Assembly: GCA_963735025.1 (NCBI GenBank)
Contig: CAVTJG010000010.1
Span: 1-64,000, forward strand
Direction: 5' to 3'
DNA from: JAABRB01 sp963735025
GTDB lineage: Bacteria > Pseudomonadota > Gammaproteobacteria > Burkholderiales > SG8-39
Length of the DNA: 64,000 nucleotides
Shown here: piece by piece, positions 44,314 through 53,797 of the stretch
Position numbering within the stretch: the first letter of the stretch is position 1
Layout of the letters: each line of letters starts with the position of its first letter
The notes under the pieces: model-generated
What the model was told of the DNA's origin: nothing
What the model saw: the letters and a program-made list of their open reading frames with translations, nothing else
Databases searched by the model: none
Made by a program: the position numbers and the translations under genes

Positions 44314-45045
44314 CTAGAATTCTTCGTCGTCGAATTCCGGGACCCGCGCTATGTACTCCGTGTCGCCGAAGTCCCGCCGGACGCGGGCCTCGTAGCCCGG
44401 AAGGCCGATCTCGTTGCGCAGCGCGTTGAGCCGGTTCAACCAGCCCTTGAGGAACACCTTCATCTCCGGGCGACGATCGGCCAGATCCCGGTAGAAGAAT
44501 TCGCGCGCGTCACAGTAGGTGGCAAGCGTCGCACCGAGGTCGCAGGCGCCAACCGTACGCTCCGTGATCGGCCCGAAATCGCCGTCCACCTTGCAGCCCG
44601 CGGCGCCTTGCAGCATGCGGATCGCGCGCTTGACACCCATGTTCACTGCCGTGTCGAACTGGACGAGATCGAGTTGCCGCTGCAACAGGTCGCAACGCGG
44701 GGGCATCCAGTAGCCGATCTCGTAGATTGCCTGCACCTCGGCGTCCTCGATCGACCTCACGTGTCGCGGGGGCAGGTCCTGCCGGGCGCGCCAGTCATCG
44801 TAGACCTTTTGCGTCACGCCCTTGTTCGTGCGCCCGCCTGGATCCGCGGGATGATCGATGTATCCGCCCTCCCAGCGCAGGATGAACGGTAGTGATTCCT
44901 GGAAGGCATTGGATTGGCATGGGTTCCCTGGAGCGTGACGTGCGAGGCGGATGTGTCGATTACGCCTGATGAGGATACGCGATGAGGATACGCTTTGCTG
45001 ATTCCAACCAAGATAGGCGATTCCGGTTAGGGAACGTCCAATCAT
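44314..45045 (-). CDS. GH108-type muramidase (N-acetylmuramidase with PG_binding_3)
   Basis: Core from about 44910: ESLPFILRWEGGYIDHPADP, the glutamate in EGGY being the catalytic residue of glycoside hydrolase family 108, then GGRTNKGVTQKVYDDW, VQFDTAVNMGVKRAIRMLQG, VDGDFGPITERTV and the C-terminal LADRRPEMKVFLKGWLNRL. Cuts peptidoglycan; commonly phage-derived lysozymes. The start is uncertain: ATG 45045 lies at the edge of the MITE-like repeat and the 40 extra residues look non-native, while no better in-frame start is seen nearer the core. A 13-bp tandem duplication (44968-44993) falls in this doubtful N-terminal part. Confidence 0.75.
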   Translation of the reverse strand: MIGRSLTGIAYLGWNQQSVSSSRILIRRNRHIRLARHAPGNPCQSNAFQESLPFILRWEGGYIDHPADPGGRTNKGVTQKVYDDWRARQDLPPRHVRSIEDAEVQAIYEIGYWMPPRCDLLQRQLDLVQFDTAVNMGVKRAIRMLQGAAGCKVDGDFGPITERTVGACDLGATLATYCDAREFFYRDLADRRPEMKVFLKGWLNRLNALRNEIGLPGYEARVRRDFGDTEYIARVPEFDDEEF

Positions 45046-45149
45046 GTCATCCTCGCCCCCGATTACCCCTTTCGGGGGCAGGCCCCAGCGGGGATCCGGC
45101 AAGCCTTTGACGGGGGCTCAGTCTGGATTCGCGCTTACGCGGGAATGAC
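45046..45149 (-). repeat. MITE-like dispersed element, copy at 45 kb
   Basis: 104 bases bounded by GTCATCCTCGC and GCGGGAATGAC (imperfect terminal inverted repeats). Inside are a CCCCGATTACCCC/CGGGGG segment and the GGATCCGGCAAGCC segment shared with the copies at 52.0 and 59.6 kb, here in reverse orientation. A second GGATTCCCGC...GCGGGAATGACGGACTC half unit follows to 45206. Confidence 0.8.
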
Positions 45150-45247
45150 GGACTCCCACGGAGATTGGATTCCCGCCTACGCGGGAATGACGGACTCCGA
45201 CGGAGATTTCCTACTTCGTCCTGCCCGCCGCCGTGCGCGATAAGTCC

Positions 45248-46177
45248 CTACGTTGTCTCGCCCGCCGCCGTGCGCGACAAGACTTCCGTGCACCATCGCA
45301 CCGCATCACGCTGACCGAGCTCGAACGCGGCCACCAATCCGTCCGGATCGGTGTAGTCCCAGGCGGACACCGGAACCGGCTGCGACGGCTGCACGTACGT
45401 GCGCAGCGGATGCGCGGGCACGCGCTTGAACGGGCGCGTGAGCAGGACGAGTGTGGGGCCATCGCCGGCCGCATCGACGGGCACGTTGTCGGCGATGCCG
45501 CCGTCGAGCGCAGGCGAGCCGGCGTGCAAGAGCAGCGGCGTGAAGGGCGGCGTGCACGACGAGGCGAGCACCAGGTCGGCGAGCGCCTCGGGTGTCGCAC
45601 AGTCGCTCACCGAAGCGTACTCCGCGCGAAACCCGATCCGCCCCGCGAATCGGGGATGAGGAGAGGGTGCAACTGCGCGTTCGATCGAGTCGACGATCCC
45701 CGCCACGGCGAATGCGCTGCGCGGCCCGAGCCACCGGGGCGCGCGGGTGACGGGAACGATGATTTCAGGGCCCGCGTGCAATCGCGCGAGTGCGGGCGAA
45801 TCGATGATCGCGAGCAGCGCTTGCCGGTACATCGCGGCGTGCGGAAACACGGGACGGCCGCGCAGCAGATTGGCCGGGTAAAAGTTGCCGCGGTTCGCCG
45901 CAGTGGCGGCGCGGAAGTGCGCGAGCCCCTCGCGGATCCGACCGGCGAACACGACGGACGCGATTGCCGCACCCGCGCTCGTGGCCGCGATGCGGCGCGG
46001 CACGAGGCCGAGTCGTGGCGCCGCCTCGGTCCAGAACCCCGCTTGCCACAGGCATCGGTTGCCGCCGCCGGCAAATACGACATTGACGACGACTTGAGCG
46101 GATCGCCGGTGCGTAGCGGCGAGATGGGTGTCGGAGCTCTTGTCACTCCGTGTTTGGCAGTTTCCGACATAGACCAA
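45248..46177 (-). CDS. Patatin-like phospholipase
   Basis: About 309 residues as drawn; the conserved part begins near 46090 (VVFAGGGNRCLWQAGF, the oxyanion GGGxR). The nucleophile is in ATSAGAAIAS, a variant GxSxG with Ala in first place, and the catalytic Asp is in LDGGIADNVP. Acts on phospholipids, releasing fatty acids; patatins are frequent effectors in CBASS and related immune systems. The true start is unclear because no good in-frame ATG lies close to the domain. Divergent from the cytochrome operon with about 140 bases between. Confidence 0.8.
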   Translation of the reverse strand: MVYVGNCQTRSDKSSDTHLAATHRRSAQVVVNVVFAGGGNRCLWQAGFWTEAAPRLGLVPRRIAATSAGAAIASVVFAGRIREGLAHFRAATAANRGNFYPANLLRGRPVFPHAAMYRQALLAIIDSPALARLHAGPEIIVPVTRAPRWLGPRSAFAVAGIVDSIERAVAPSPHPRFAGRIGFRAEYASVSDCATPEALADLVLASSCTPPFTPLLLHAGSPALDGGIADNVPVDAAGDGPTLVLLTRPFKRVPAHPLRTYVQPSQPVPVSAWDYTDPDGLVAAFELGQRDAVRWCTEVLSRTAAGETT

Positions 46178-46314
46178 TAGTCATATATCAATCTTGAGCA
46201 TACGGCGTATTGTTGGAAGGGTGGCGCGAACTGCCAGGGGTGTGTTCGCGTGTATGTCCGCGTCATGCGTCCGGGCTGCTTGCCGGCCGCCCGGTCTCAC
46301 GAAGGAGCCGCTAG

Positions 46315-48894
46315 ATGAATCGATTTGCCTTCGCCACCGGATCCCTTGTCGCCCTTGCCTTTGTAGCAGGTGTGGCGATGTCGGGAGATCGTCAATCCGG
46401 CGCGTCGCCCCTCGTGATCGCGCAGGCGCCCGCCACACCGTCCGCCTCGACGTCAAACGCGTCCACCGCACCGTCGAATCCATCCGCCTCGCAGCCGGAC
46501 AATCCGGGTTTCTATGCGGGCGAAGCGGACCTGACACCGTCCGAGCGCGCCGGACGCGAGATCTGGTACAAGGCGACGGCCGGCAATGCGCGCTTTCACA
46601 CCTACGTGTTCCAGCAGCGCATCGGCGTGCTGGTGGACTGGTACCGCGCGCTGCGGTCCGATCAGCGCGACGACCGTTTCCAGGCATATGGCCTGATGAC
46701 CGATCCCGGCTGTTGCCGTCCGGGAACGGAGGGCTGTCCGGCAAAGACCCTCGACGAGACATACGGATTCGACTGGTGCCCCGGCGACGATACGCTGCTC
46801 AAATTCGTCGGCAAAACAGGTTACCGCGATCCGGCGTGCGATTTTCGCGATGCGCCGCCCGATCCGGCGGATGTCCACAGCGGCAAGAAGGATCAGCGCC
46901 AGTCGTCGTGCGATCTCGCGTTCGGCACCTCGACAGGTGCGCTCGGCTACCGCAAGTTTCCAAATCCGCGCTTCGACGAGAAGCGCTGGCTCGAGGTGAA
47001 CGAGACGGCCAAGAGCTGGGACGGATACCGGCAGGTCGTCTCGGCGCAACCCGGCGAAACCGGCCGGCTGCTCGCCGACGGGTCCATCGAGCCGCCGTTC
47101 CTGATCGGCACCGCGTGCGGCTCATGTCATATCGCGTTCGATCCGCTCAATCCGCCGAAGGATCCCGCGCATCCCGAGTGGCAGAACCTGAAGGGCGCAA
47201 TCGGCAATCAGTACCTGCGCATCTCCGAGCTGCTCGGCTCGGGCATGCCCAAGGCGTCCCTCGAGTACCAGGTGTTCGCGCACGCACGCCCCGGGACATC
47301 CGACACCTCGGCCATCCCGACCGACCGGGTGAACAACCCGGGCACCATGAACTCGATCCTCAATCTGCATCAGCGCCCCGTGTTCGAGGGCGAGGACGTC
47401 ATCAAGTGGCGCAAGGTCACCGCCTGCGCTGCGACGCCGGAGCCGGGCACGAAGTGCTGGTGCGAACCCGGCCGCGACGGCAAGTGCTGGCTGCGATCGC
47501 GCCAGAAGGAAACCGTGCATCACATCCTCAAGGGCGGCGAGGACTCGATCGGTGCACTCGAGGCGGTCCAGCGCGTCTACTTCAACATCGGGTCGTGTTC
47601 GGAGCAGTGCTTCGTCAATCATCTGACCGACCTCCGTCAGCTCGATCCCAACGCGCGCAACTACGGGCAGACGCCGTTCGACATCGGCCAGTGCCGGCGC
47701 GACTGCGCGAACTTTCGCGCGATCGAGGATCGACTCGCCGACATCGCCGCCTTCCTTTTCTCCAAGAAGAATCACGCGACCGATCTATATGCGGCGCGGC
47801 AATCCGAGCGGCAGCGCGATAACCCGAACGCAAAGTACACCTACGACGATCTCGTCGTCGATCTGGATAAGCAGTTCGGCGCCGGCGCAGTCGATCGCGG
47901 TCGCGAGGTGTTTGCGGGAACCTGCGCACGCTGTCATTCGAGCATTCCGGAATCGGAAGGCGGGCCGTTCAAGAACCGCGACTTCCGCGCGCTCGACACG
48001 AAGACCGGCCTCCGCAAGGACTGGCTCGGAAACGACCAGGCGACGCGCGTGAGCGAGGTCGGCACGTACAAGTGCCGCGCGCTCCATTCGAACCACACGG
48101 CGGGACACATCTTCGCGGAGTACGGCTCCGAGACGCTGCGCGCGCGGCCTCCGGATCCGAACATCAAGGACCCGGCCGACGGCGGCCGCGGCTACTACCG
48201 CAACATTTCGCTCATCAGCCTGTGGGCGCACGCGCCGTTCCTGCACAACAATGCGCTTGGGCCGGAGATCTGCGGCAATCCGGCGAACGCCAAGAATTTC
48301 TTCTACCGATCGCCCTACGTCGACCGGGCTACCAAGGCGACATTGCCCGACAAGCAGGCGCCGGCGTGCTGGGCATACGACCCAAGCGTCGACGGTCGCT
48401 TCAAGCTCTACGTCGCATCAATGCAGGACCTGCTCAATCCGTCCGCGCGCGTGCCGAAGATCACGCGGTTCCAGGTCGACGTGCCCCTGCCGGTCGGCAT
48501 CCGCATGGTGGAGGATGGAACGCAGAAGCAGATCGTGGGGATGACGGTGGTCCTGCCCAAGGGAATGAACTCCGCCGGGCTGGGAAATTTCGACCACAAG
48601 GTGTTTATCCGCGATCTCGTGGATCTCGGTCGCGACCCGAAGGCACTCGGCGAACGCCTGACCAAGCAGCTTGGCGAGGCGGAAGGCGCGCAGACCATGG
48701 GCGAACTGAAGGTGGTCGCCGTCGAGCTCCTCAAGCAGCCTGACAAGCCGATCGAGACGATGCGCAACCATCCGAAGCTCGTCGAGCTCTACAGCACGTG
48801 CAACGCCGACATCGAGAACGACGGGCACCGCTTCGGCGAGGATCTGCCAGAGGCCGACAAGAAGGCGTTGATCGCTTTCCTGGCGACGATGTGA
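46315..48894 (+). CDS. Large dihaem c-type cytochrome (RoxA-like family)
   Basis: 859 residues. The signal peptide (VALAFVAGVAMSG) is followed by a Ser/Pro/Ala-rich linker. Haem sites are CGSCH near residue 268 and CARCH near 537. Conserved late segment GYYRNISLISLWAHAPFLHN matches the distal part of dihaem cytochrome c peroxidase/RoxA-type enzymes (APFLHN). Eight or more extra Cys occur in the N-terminal domain (GCCRPGTEGCP), suggesting disulfides. Periplasmic electron transfer or oxygenase-type catalysis is likely. First gene of a five-gene operon; GAAGGAG precedes the ATG. Confidence 0.8.
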   Translation: MNRFAFATGSLVALAFVAGVAMSGDRQSGASPLVIAQAPATPSASTSNASTAPSNPSASQPDNPGFYAGEADLTPSERAGREIWYKATAGNARFHTYVFQQRIGVLVDWYRALRSDQRDDRFQAYGLMTDPGCCRPGTEGCPAKTLDETYGFDWCPGDDTLLKFVGKTGYRDPACDFRDAPPDPADVHSGKKDQRQSSCDLAFGTSTGALGYRKFPNPRFDEKRWLEVNETAKSWDGYRQVVSAQPGETGRLLADGSIEPPFLIGTACGSCHIAFDPLNPPKDPAHPEWQNLKGAIGNQYLRISELLGSGMPKASLEYQVFAHARPGTSDTSAIPTDRVNNPGTMNSILNLHQRPVFEGEDVIKWRKVTACAATPEPGTKCWCEPGRDGKCWLRSRQKETVHHILKGGEDSIGALEAVQRVYFNIGSCSEQCFVNHLTDLRQLDPNARNYGQTPFDIGQCRRDCANFRAIEDRLADIAAFLFSKKNHATDLYAARQSERQRDNPNAKYTYDDLVVDLDKQFGAGAVDRGREVFAGTCARCHSSIPESEGGPFKNRDFRALDTKTGLRKDWLGNDQATRVSEVGTYKCRALHSNHTAGHIFAEYGSETLRARPPDPNIKDPADGGRGYYRNISLISLWAHAPFLHNNALGPEICGNPANAKNFFYRSPYVDRATKATLPDKQAPACWAYDPSVDGRFKLYVASMQDLLNPSARVPKITRFQVDVPLPVGIRMVEDGTQKQIVGMTVVLPKGMNSAGLGNFDHKVFIRDLVDLGRDPKALGERLTKQLGEAEGAQTMGELKVVAVELLKQPDKPIETMRNHPKLVELYSTCNADIENDGHRFGEDLPEADKKALIAFLATM

Positions 48895-48907
48895 GGGGAC
48901 ACGCGCA

Positions 48908-49813
48908 ATGATCATCATCCGCCACGCTCGTCTCCGCCTCCCGACCGCACTGATTGCCGCCGCGCTCGCCGTTTTGCTCGCGGGCTGCGACGCCATCAAC
49001 GACTGGATGCACCCGCCACCCGAAATCAAGTTCGCGCCAGCCGGGGCGAAATGGAACGAGAAACCCGACTTCGCGATGGTCGAGCACGACTATCCGCTTA
49101 CTGCGGAGGAGCTTGAAAAGCTCACGCCGCAGAACATCGTGAATTACACGCAGGAGCAGCTCGACCAGATCTATGCGCGCCTCAGCGCGGGGCCGATCCC
49201 GGATGGGCCCTTCAACGGTGACCTCGTCTTCCCGAAAGGGGAGACCGGCGATCGCCGCCTGTCCGAGATCGTCGGCGGGCTGCCCGGCTTCGCGGTGGAG
49301 TTGAAGCTGCACCGGGTCGAGGATCTCGGTCGGACGCTCTGGAAGGGCAAGGTCTTCTATCGGGACGAGCGCCTGCTCCGCAACCGGATCGAGGACCTTA
49401 CCATCCTGCGTCCGATCATCGACGATCCGGACACCCTCAAGAAGATCACGGTCGACGGCAAAGATCAGTGGCTCCTCTTCCCGGCGCGGCTCTATTGCGG
49501 CCAGAGCCTGCTCGACAGCCGGCGCGAGTCGATCATCATCGATTACGCGTTCACCGACCGGTTGCCCGGCTATCGCGCCAAGCCCGATTCGCTCGCCGGG
49601 CGCAACGGATTGCGGATCCGCGACGAGATCCGCATGGTGCGACCCGGGTTCTACCTCGGACGCGCCTACATGGACCGGGTGTTCCTGCTCAACTTCGTGC
49701 TCTACAATCCGGAGATCGCCGAGCGCGACGGACCGGCATTCGTGAAGACGGGCACCGTCAAGGAAGACTGCTGGCCGGGTGAGCAGGTACGGAAGGTGGT
49801 CGCAGCCAAGTGA
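48908..49813 (+). CDS. Lipoprotein of unknown function in the cytochrome operon
   Basis: 301 residues with lipobox LLAGC near residue 26. The mature part is soluble and rich in charged residues (PLTAEELEKLTPQNIVNY, KVFYRDERLLRNRIEDL, RPGFYLGRAYMDRVFLLNF). No haem site. Sits 13 bases after the large cytochrome and 20 before the next one, so it is probably a membrane-tethered subunit of the same complex. Not recognised. Confidence 0.7.
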   Translation: MIIIRHARLRLPTALIAAALAVLLAGCDAINDWMHPPPEIKFAPAGAKWNEKPDFAMVEHDYPLTAEELEKLTPQNIVNYTQEQLDQIYARLSAGPIPDGPFNGDLVFPKGETGDRRLSEIVGGLPGFAVELKLHRVEDLGRTLWKGKVFYRDERLLRNRIEDLTILRPIIDDPDTLKKITVDGKDQWLLFPARLYCGQSLLDSRRESIIIDYAFTDRLPGYRAKPDSLAGRNGLRIRDEIRMVRPGFYLGRAYMDRVFLLNFVLYNPEIAERDGPAFVKTGTVKEDCWPGEQVRKVVAAK

Positions 49814-49833
49814 GCGCATCGCGCGCCTGATCG

Positions 49834-52017
49834 ATGCGGCAATGGAGCCTCGCCATCATCGGAGGTGCTCTGGCCGCGGCGATTGCCTGGCCGAACGCGG
49901 GGTGGGGTCAGGGCGGCGACGACTCGGCGCCGCCGCAGTGGGTTGCCAGCCCGGCGCAGGCCGGCCAGGATCTGCCGCCGACGGGTCGGTCGCTCTTCGA
50001 CTTCGTGGCGACGCGTGAGGTGGACGGGCGGCGCATCTACGACATTCCGTATCCATTCGAGTTGTTCACCGCACGGGTCGCGGCACGCGCGGGTTGTGAC
50101 AGCGATGCGCGCTGCATCAAGGCAGTGCTCATTCCCCTGGGCCGCTCGCTCCAGCGCACTGCTGCGGCACCTGAGTACTTCAAGTACCCGCGCGCGGTGA
50201 TCGCCGTGGACGGCGAGCCCCCGGCAGGGGCGCACGCGCTGCTCAAAGATCGTCTCTATCTCGGGTACCAGGAGAAGGCCGCAGTCATCGAGGCGATCAG
50301 CTGGAACGAGGCGGCGGGAAGGTTCGAGTTCCAGGTCGTTCAAGACTATCGCCCGGGCGGCACGCCGCGTGTGTCGTATGCGCGCCGAGCCGTGTGCGCC
50401 GCGTGCCACCAGAATCTCGCGCCGATCTATTCGCGCCAGGTGTGGGACGAGACCAACGCGAATCCGCGTATCGCGGCGGCGCTCGCGAAGATCCGCGATG
50501 ATTTCTACGGCATCCCGGTACACCGCGGGGTGGACATCCCGGATGCGATCGACGCCGCGACCGACCGTGCGAACCGGTTCGTCCTGGTGCAACGCCTTTG
50601 GCGCGAAGCCTGCGGGACCGACGCAATCGCCGCTGCACGCTGCCGCGGCGCACTTCTTGCCGCCGCACTGCAGTACCGGCTGACCGGCGATCGAGCATTC
50701 GACGTGCGGGCGCCCGAGTGGCGCGAGGCGTTCCTGCCGGTATTCGACGCGACGTTCTCCGCGCGTTGGCCCTCGGGACTCGCTGTCGCGAACCCGGACA
50801 TTCCCAACCGCGATCCGTTGCTCATGGAAGGGGGCCGACTGGCCGAGGGCCTCGCGCTCTCGCACGTTGCGGCGCCCTTCGAACCGCTCGCGCCGCGTCG
50901 CCCGCTCGAGGTCTTGCGGAGTGACCAGGCGAACCTGCCACAGCGCGTGGTGGCGTGGTTGGCGGCTTTCATCGCGGCAGCCGACGTGCGTGCGCTCGAT
51001 GAGTACCTCGCGGCGCGCACGGGCGGGGTGCGGCGCACATTCACCGCGCCGTGCAAGGTTGTGAGGAGCGCAAAGTCGCTGCGCTTCGATTGCTCGGCCG
51101 GAGACCCGTCGGCGCCCGACGCCATGCAGCTCGCCGGAAGCGTGCGGCTGGCTGCCGGAGACCAGGTCGCGGGCGGAACGCTGAATCAGCTCGCTGCGGC
51201 GGGTGCGTCGCTCACGAACCTGCGCGTGGCGGGTGGGACGCTCGACGAGCGCGTCGGGCGTCTCGGCCTCGAGGTCGCAGCGACATCGGGACCGAACGGA
51301 CTGCACGGACGCCTCGCGGACGGGTCCGCGATCACGAGCATCGTGATGAACTGGCCACCAATGGCAGCCGCGCCGTCCGACCGCGCGGCCGAGCTTGCGG
51401 CGAGTGTACGCATGACGACGGTCGACGATTTTCCCGCGGTGCGCGCGGCGCTCGGCGCGCTGGCGGCCGAACCGAAAGGGGCGCTCGACGCGCAGGCGTT
51501 CGGACGTGCGCGCGTGCTTTCCGCGCTCTTCGCCCGCCTCGGCGTGACGGCGCGGGCGTGGTGCTGTGAAAGCGTAGCGGGCATGCCGTCCGCCGTGGCC
51601 GAGCCCGCCGCGCCAACCCCGCCCGGCGGGCCTGCGCAACGATTTGCCGCATTTTATCCGCTATGCGCGACCTGCCATGCGACCGAGTCGCGCTTTCCGC
51701 CCAATTTTCTCGCAGGATCGGGTGAGCGCGTCGCTGCCGCCGTGCGCCATTGCGCGCCGCGGATCTACGTGCGCCTTGCCATGTGGCGCGTCGCGACAGC
51801 GGCTCGCGCGAAGACGCCGATGCCGCCGCCCTTTCCGGCGACGCAGTCGGATGACATGCGGATAACCGGACGGACGATACGCGCGCCGTCCGCCGTTGCA
51901 TCGCTCGCGCAACTGGCCGCGGAGATCGCGCGCGACGAGACTGGCACTGTCCCGTCGGTCGAGTCGCTCCCTGACAGCGCATATGAGCGGCTGCCCCCAT
52001 GTCTGCCCGGCGCTTAG
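49834..52017 (+). CDS. Dihaem c-type cytochrome, second in operon
   Basis: 727 residues, signal peptide MRQWSLAIIGGALAAAIAW. Haem sites are CAACH near residue 188 and CATCH near 611, the second in PLCATCHATESRFPPNFLAG. Between them lies a long helical region and a beta-rich segment (FTAPCKVVRSAKSLRFDCSA). No close family recognised; the wide haem spacing (over 400 residues) is unusual. Same strand and tight spacing with its neighbours. Confidence 0.75.
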   Translation: MRQWSLAIIGGALAAAIAWPNAGWGQGGDDSAPPQWVASPAQAGQDLPPTGRSLFDFVATREVDGRRIYDIPYPFELFTARVAARAGCDSDARCIKAVLIPLGRSLQRTAAAPEYFKYPRAVIAVDGEPPAGAHALLKDRLYLGYQEKAAVIEAISWNEAAGRFEFQVVQDYRPGGTPRVSYARRAVCAACHQNLAPIYSRQVWDETNANPRIAAALAKIRDDFYGIPVHRGVDIPDAIDAATDRANRFVLVQRLWREACGTDAIAAARCRGALLAAALQYRLTGDRAFDVRAPEWREAFLPVFDATFSARWPSGLAVANPDIPNRDPLLMEGGRLAEGLALSHVAAPFEPLAPRRPLEVLRSDQANLPQRVVAWLAAFIAAADVRALDEYLAARTGGVRRTFTAPCKVVRSAKSLRFDCSAGDPSAPDAMQLAGSVRLAAGDQVAGGTLNQLAAAGASLTNLRVAGGTLDERVGRLGLEVAATSGPNGLHGRLADGSAITSIVMNWPPMAAAPSDRAAELAASVRMTTVDDFPAVRAALGALAAEPKGALDAQAFGRARVLSALFARLGVTARAWCCESVAGMPSAVAEPAAPTPPGGPAQRFAAFYPLCATCHATESRFPPNFLAGSGERVAAAVRHCAPRIYVRLAMWRVATAARAKTPMPPPFPATQSDDMRITGRTIRAPSAVASLAQLAAEIARDETGTVPSVESLPDSAYERLPPCLPGA

Positions 52018-52036
52018 GGAAATTCTGCAGAAGCCC

Positions 52037-52139
52037 GTCATTCCCGCGAATGCGGGAATCCAGTTTGAGCTTATTCAATGGCTTGCCGGATCCCAGCTGG
52101 AGCCTGCCCCTGAATGGAGTAATCGGGGGTGGGGACGAC
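52037..52139 (+). repeat. MITE-like dispersed element, copy at 52 kb
   Basis: 103 bases from GTCATTCCCGC to GTGGGGACGAC. Contains palindrome 1 (ATTCCCGC..GCGGGAAT), GGCTTGCCGGATCCCAGCTG and palindrome 2 (CCCCTGAATGG..TCGGGGG). Lies between two cytochrome genes of the same operon, so it would be transcribed within it. CTGCAGAAG just outside the left end is shared with the copy at 57 kb. Confidence 0.85.
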
Positions 52140-52191
52140 AGGACCTTACCTAGCGGCTTCCGAGCAACATACAAAAATGGAGAGAACGCCG

Positions 52192-53787
52192 ATGTCCGAG
52201 CCCAGTGACCTGAATAGCCCTCCGGAGCCGTGGCTCGCACGGATGATGCGCAAGCGCTGGGCGCGCTGGCTCGTATCGCTCGTCCTGCTGGGGGCAGTCG
52301 CGTCCGTCGTGCTGGTGATCTACGCGGTCCGCCTGCTCAATCAGGACGAGCCGGTCGAGTACGCCGACGTCGTGGAGCACTTCAAGTACGGCTCGACCGG
52401 CGGCGAGCGCGAATCGGGCTTTCCGTACTGGATCTTCGCTGCGCTCCCGAAGGTGTGCTCCACGCATCTCCCCGGGCCGGGCTACGCGTCGCTCGGACTG
52501 ATCTTCGAGAAGGGCAAGGATCTCCCGGTCGGCATGTCCAAACGCCGCTACCAGGGTCTCGATCGGACGTTCCTGAACTGCGCGGTGTGCCACACGAGCA
52601 CGGTGCGCGATGCGCCCGACGCCGAGCCGCGGGTCATCGTCGGCATGCCGGCGAACACTTTCAACCTCGGAGCACTCCAGCGGTTTTTCTTCGACTGCGC
52701 GCGCGATCCGAAATTCTCGACCGAATTCGTGGTGCCGGAGGTTGCGCGCCTGAAGCAAGAGCGCGGCGAGAAACTCGGCCTGCTCGACCGCTACGTCGTG
52801 TATCCGCTCGCGGTGTACATCATGCGCGAGCGGTTGCTCATGCTGCGCGGTCGCATGGAGCCGCTGCTCACGCAAACTGCGTGGGGTCCCGGACGCGTCG
52901 ACACCTTCAACCCGAACAAGATCCTGTTCGGCATGCCGCTCGACCAGCTTCCCGAGCGCGAGAAGAACCCGCCGGTCGATTTTCCGTCGATCTGGATGCA
53001 GAAGCCCCGGCAGGGGATGCAGCTTCACTGGGACGGCAACAACATCATGGCCGAGGAGCGGAACAAGAACGCGGCGTTCGGCACCGGCACGACCCCGCCC
53101 ACGATCGACCTCGCCGCGATCGGCCGCCTGGAGAAGTGGATGCTGACTGTCGAGCCGCCGAAGTATCCGTACCCGATCGACGCCGACAAGGCGGCACACG
53201 GCGGGAAAATCTACGCGGAATACTGCGCCGGCTGCCACGGCAAAAACGGGCGGGAATTCACCGCGCCGGAAGGCCGCACCGCGCGCGCGTGCATCGACCC
53301 GAAGGAATCCGAGGACGTGCTCTACGGCCCGGTGGTCGGCAAGATCACGCGCATCGAGGACATCGGGACGGACCGCCACCGGCTCGACTCGTTCTCGTAC
53401 GACCTCGCAGTGAATCTCGGCACGGTATACGCGGGCTATCCGCACCGGTATTGCCATTACCGCAAGACCTACGGCTACGCCAACATGCCGCTCGACGGGA
53501 TCTGGCTGCGCGCGCCCTACCTGCACAACGGGTCGGTGCCCACGTTGCGCGCGCTTTTCGAGCCGGCCGCCGATCGTCCGCCAGTCTTCTATCGCGGCAA
53601 CGACGTCTACGATCGGAAGAATGTCGGCTTCGTCAGCGAGGACGCCACGCGCGGGGAGATGAAATTCTTCCGGTATGACGTTTCGCTGCCCGGCAACTCG
53701 AATGCCGGCCACGAAGGCCGGTACTACGGCACCACGCTCGCGTCCGAAGACAAGGACGCGCTCGTCGAATACCTGAAGACGTTCTGA
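52192..53787 (+). CDS. Membrane-anchored dihaem cytochrome c (RoxA-like), paralogue 1
   Basis: 531 residues from ATG 52192 (GGAGA upstream; ATG 52177 possible). An uncleaved-looking helix (WLVSLVVLLGAVASVVLVIY) is followed by haem site 1 CAVCH near 130 and site 2 CAGCH near 345. Landmarks shared with the next gene are HFKYGSTGGERESGFPYWIF and the late MPLDGIWLRAPYLHNGSVPT with VFYRGNDVYDRKNVGF. This APYLHNGSVPTL region is typical of RoxA/cytochrome c peroxidase-like dihaem proteins. Likely anchored to the inner membrane facing the periplasm. Confidence 0.85.
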   Translation: MSEPSDLNSPPEPWLARMMRKRWARWLVSLVLLGAVASVVLVIYAVRLLNQDEPVEYADVVEHFKYGSTGGERESGFPYWIFAALPKVCSTHLPGPGYASLGLIFEKGKDLPVGMSKRRYQGLDRTFLNCAVCHTSTVRDAPDAEPRVIVGMPANTFNLGALQRFFFDCARDPKFSTEFVVPEVARLKQERGEKLGLLDRYVVYPLAVYIMRERLLMLRGRMEPLLTQTAWGPGRVDTFNPNKILFGMPLDQLPEREKNPPVDFPSIWMQKPRQGMQLHWDGNNIMAEERNKNAAFGTGTTPPTIDLAAIGRLEKWMLTVEPPKYPYPIDADKAAHGGKIYAEYCAGCHGKNGREFTAPEGRTARACIDPKESEDVLYGPVVGKITRIEDIGTDRHRLDSFSYDLAVNLGTVYAGYPHRYCHYRKTYGYANMPLDGIWLRAPYLHNGSVPTLRALFEPAADRPPVFYRGNDVYDRKNVGFVSEDATRGEMKFFRYDVSLPGNSNAGHEGRYYGTTLASEDKDALVEYLKTF

Positions 53788-53797
53788 GGGCACCCCC

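Noticed and set aside
34929..46177. Gasdermin or classic Avs system around the protease and STAND gene
   Set aside because: No small gasdermin-like gene was found, and the STAND protein has an N-terminal TIR and WD40 sensor rather than the Avs layout.
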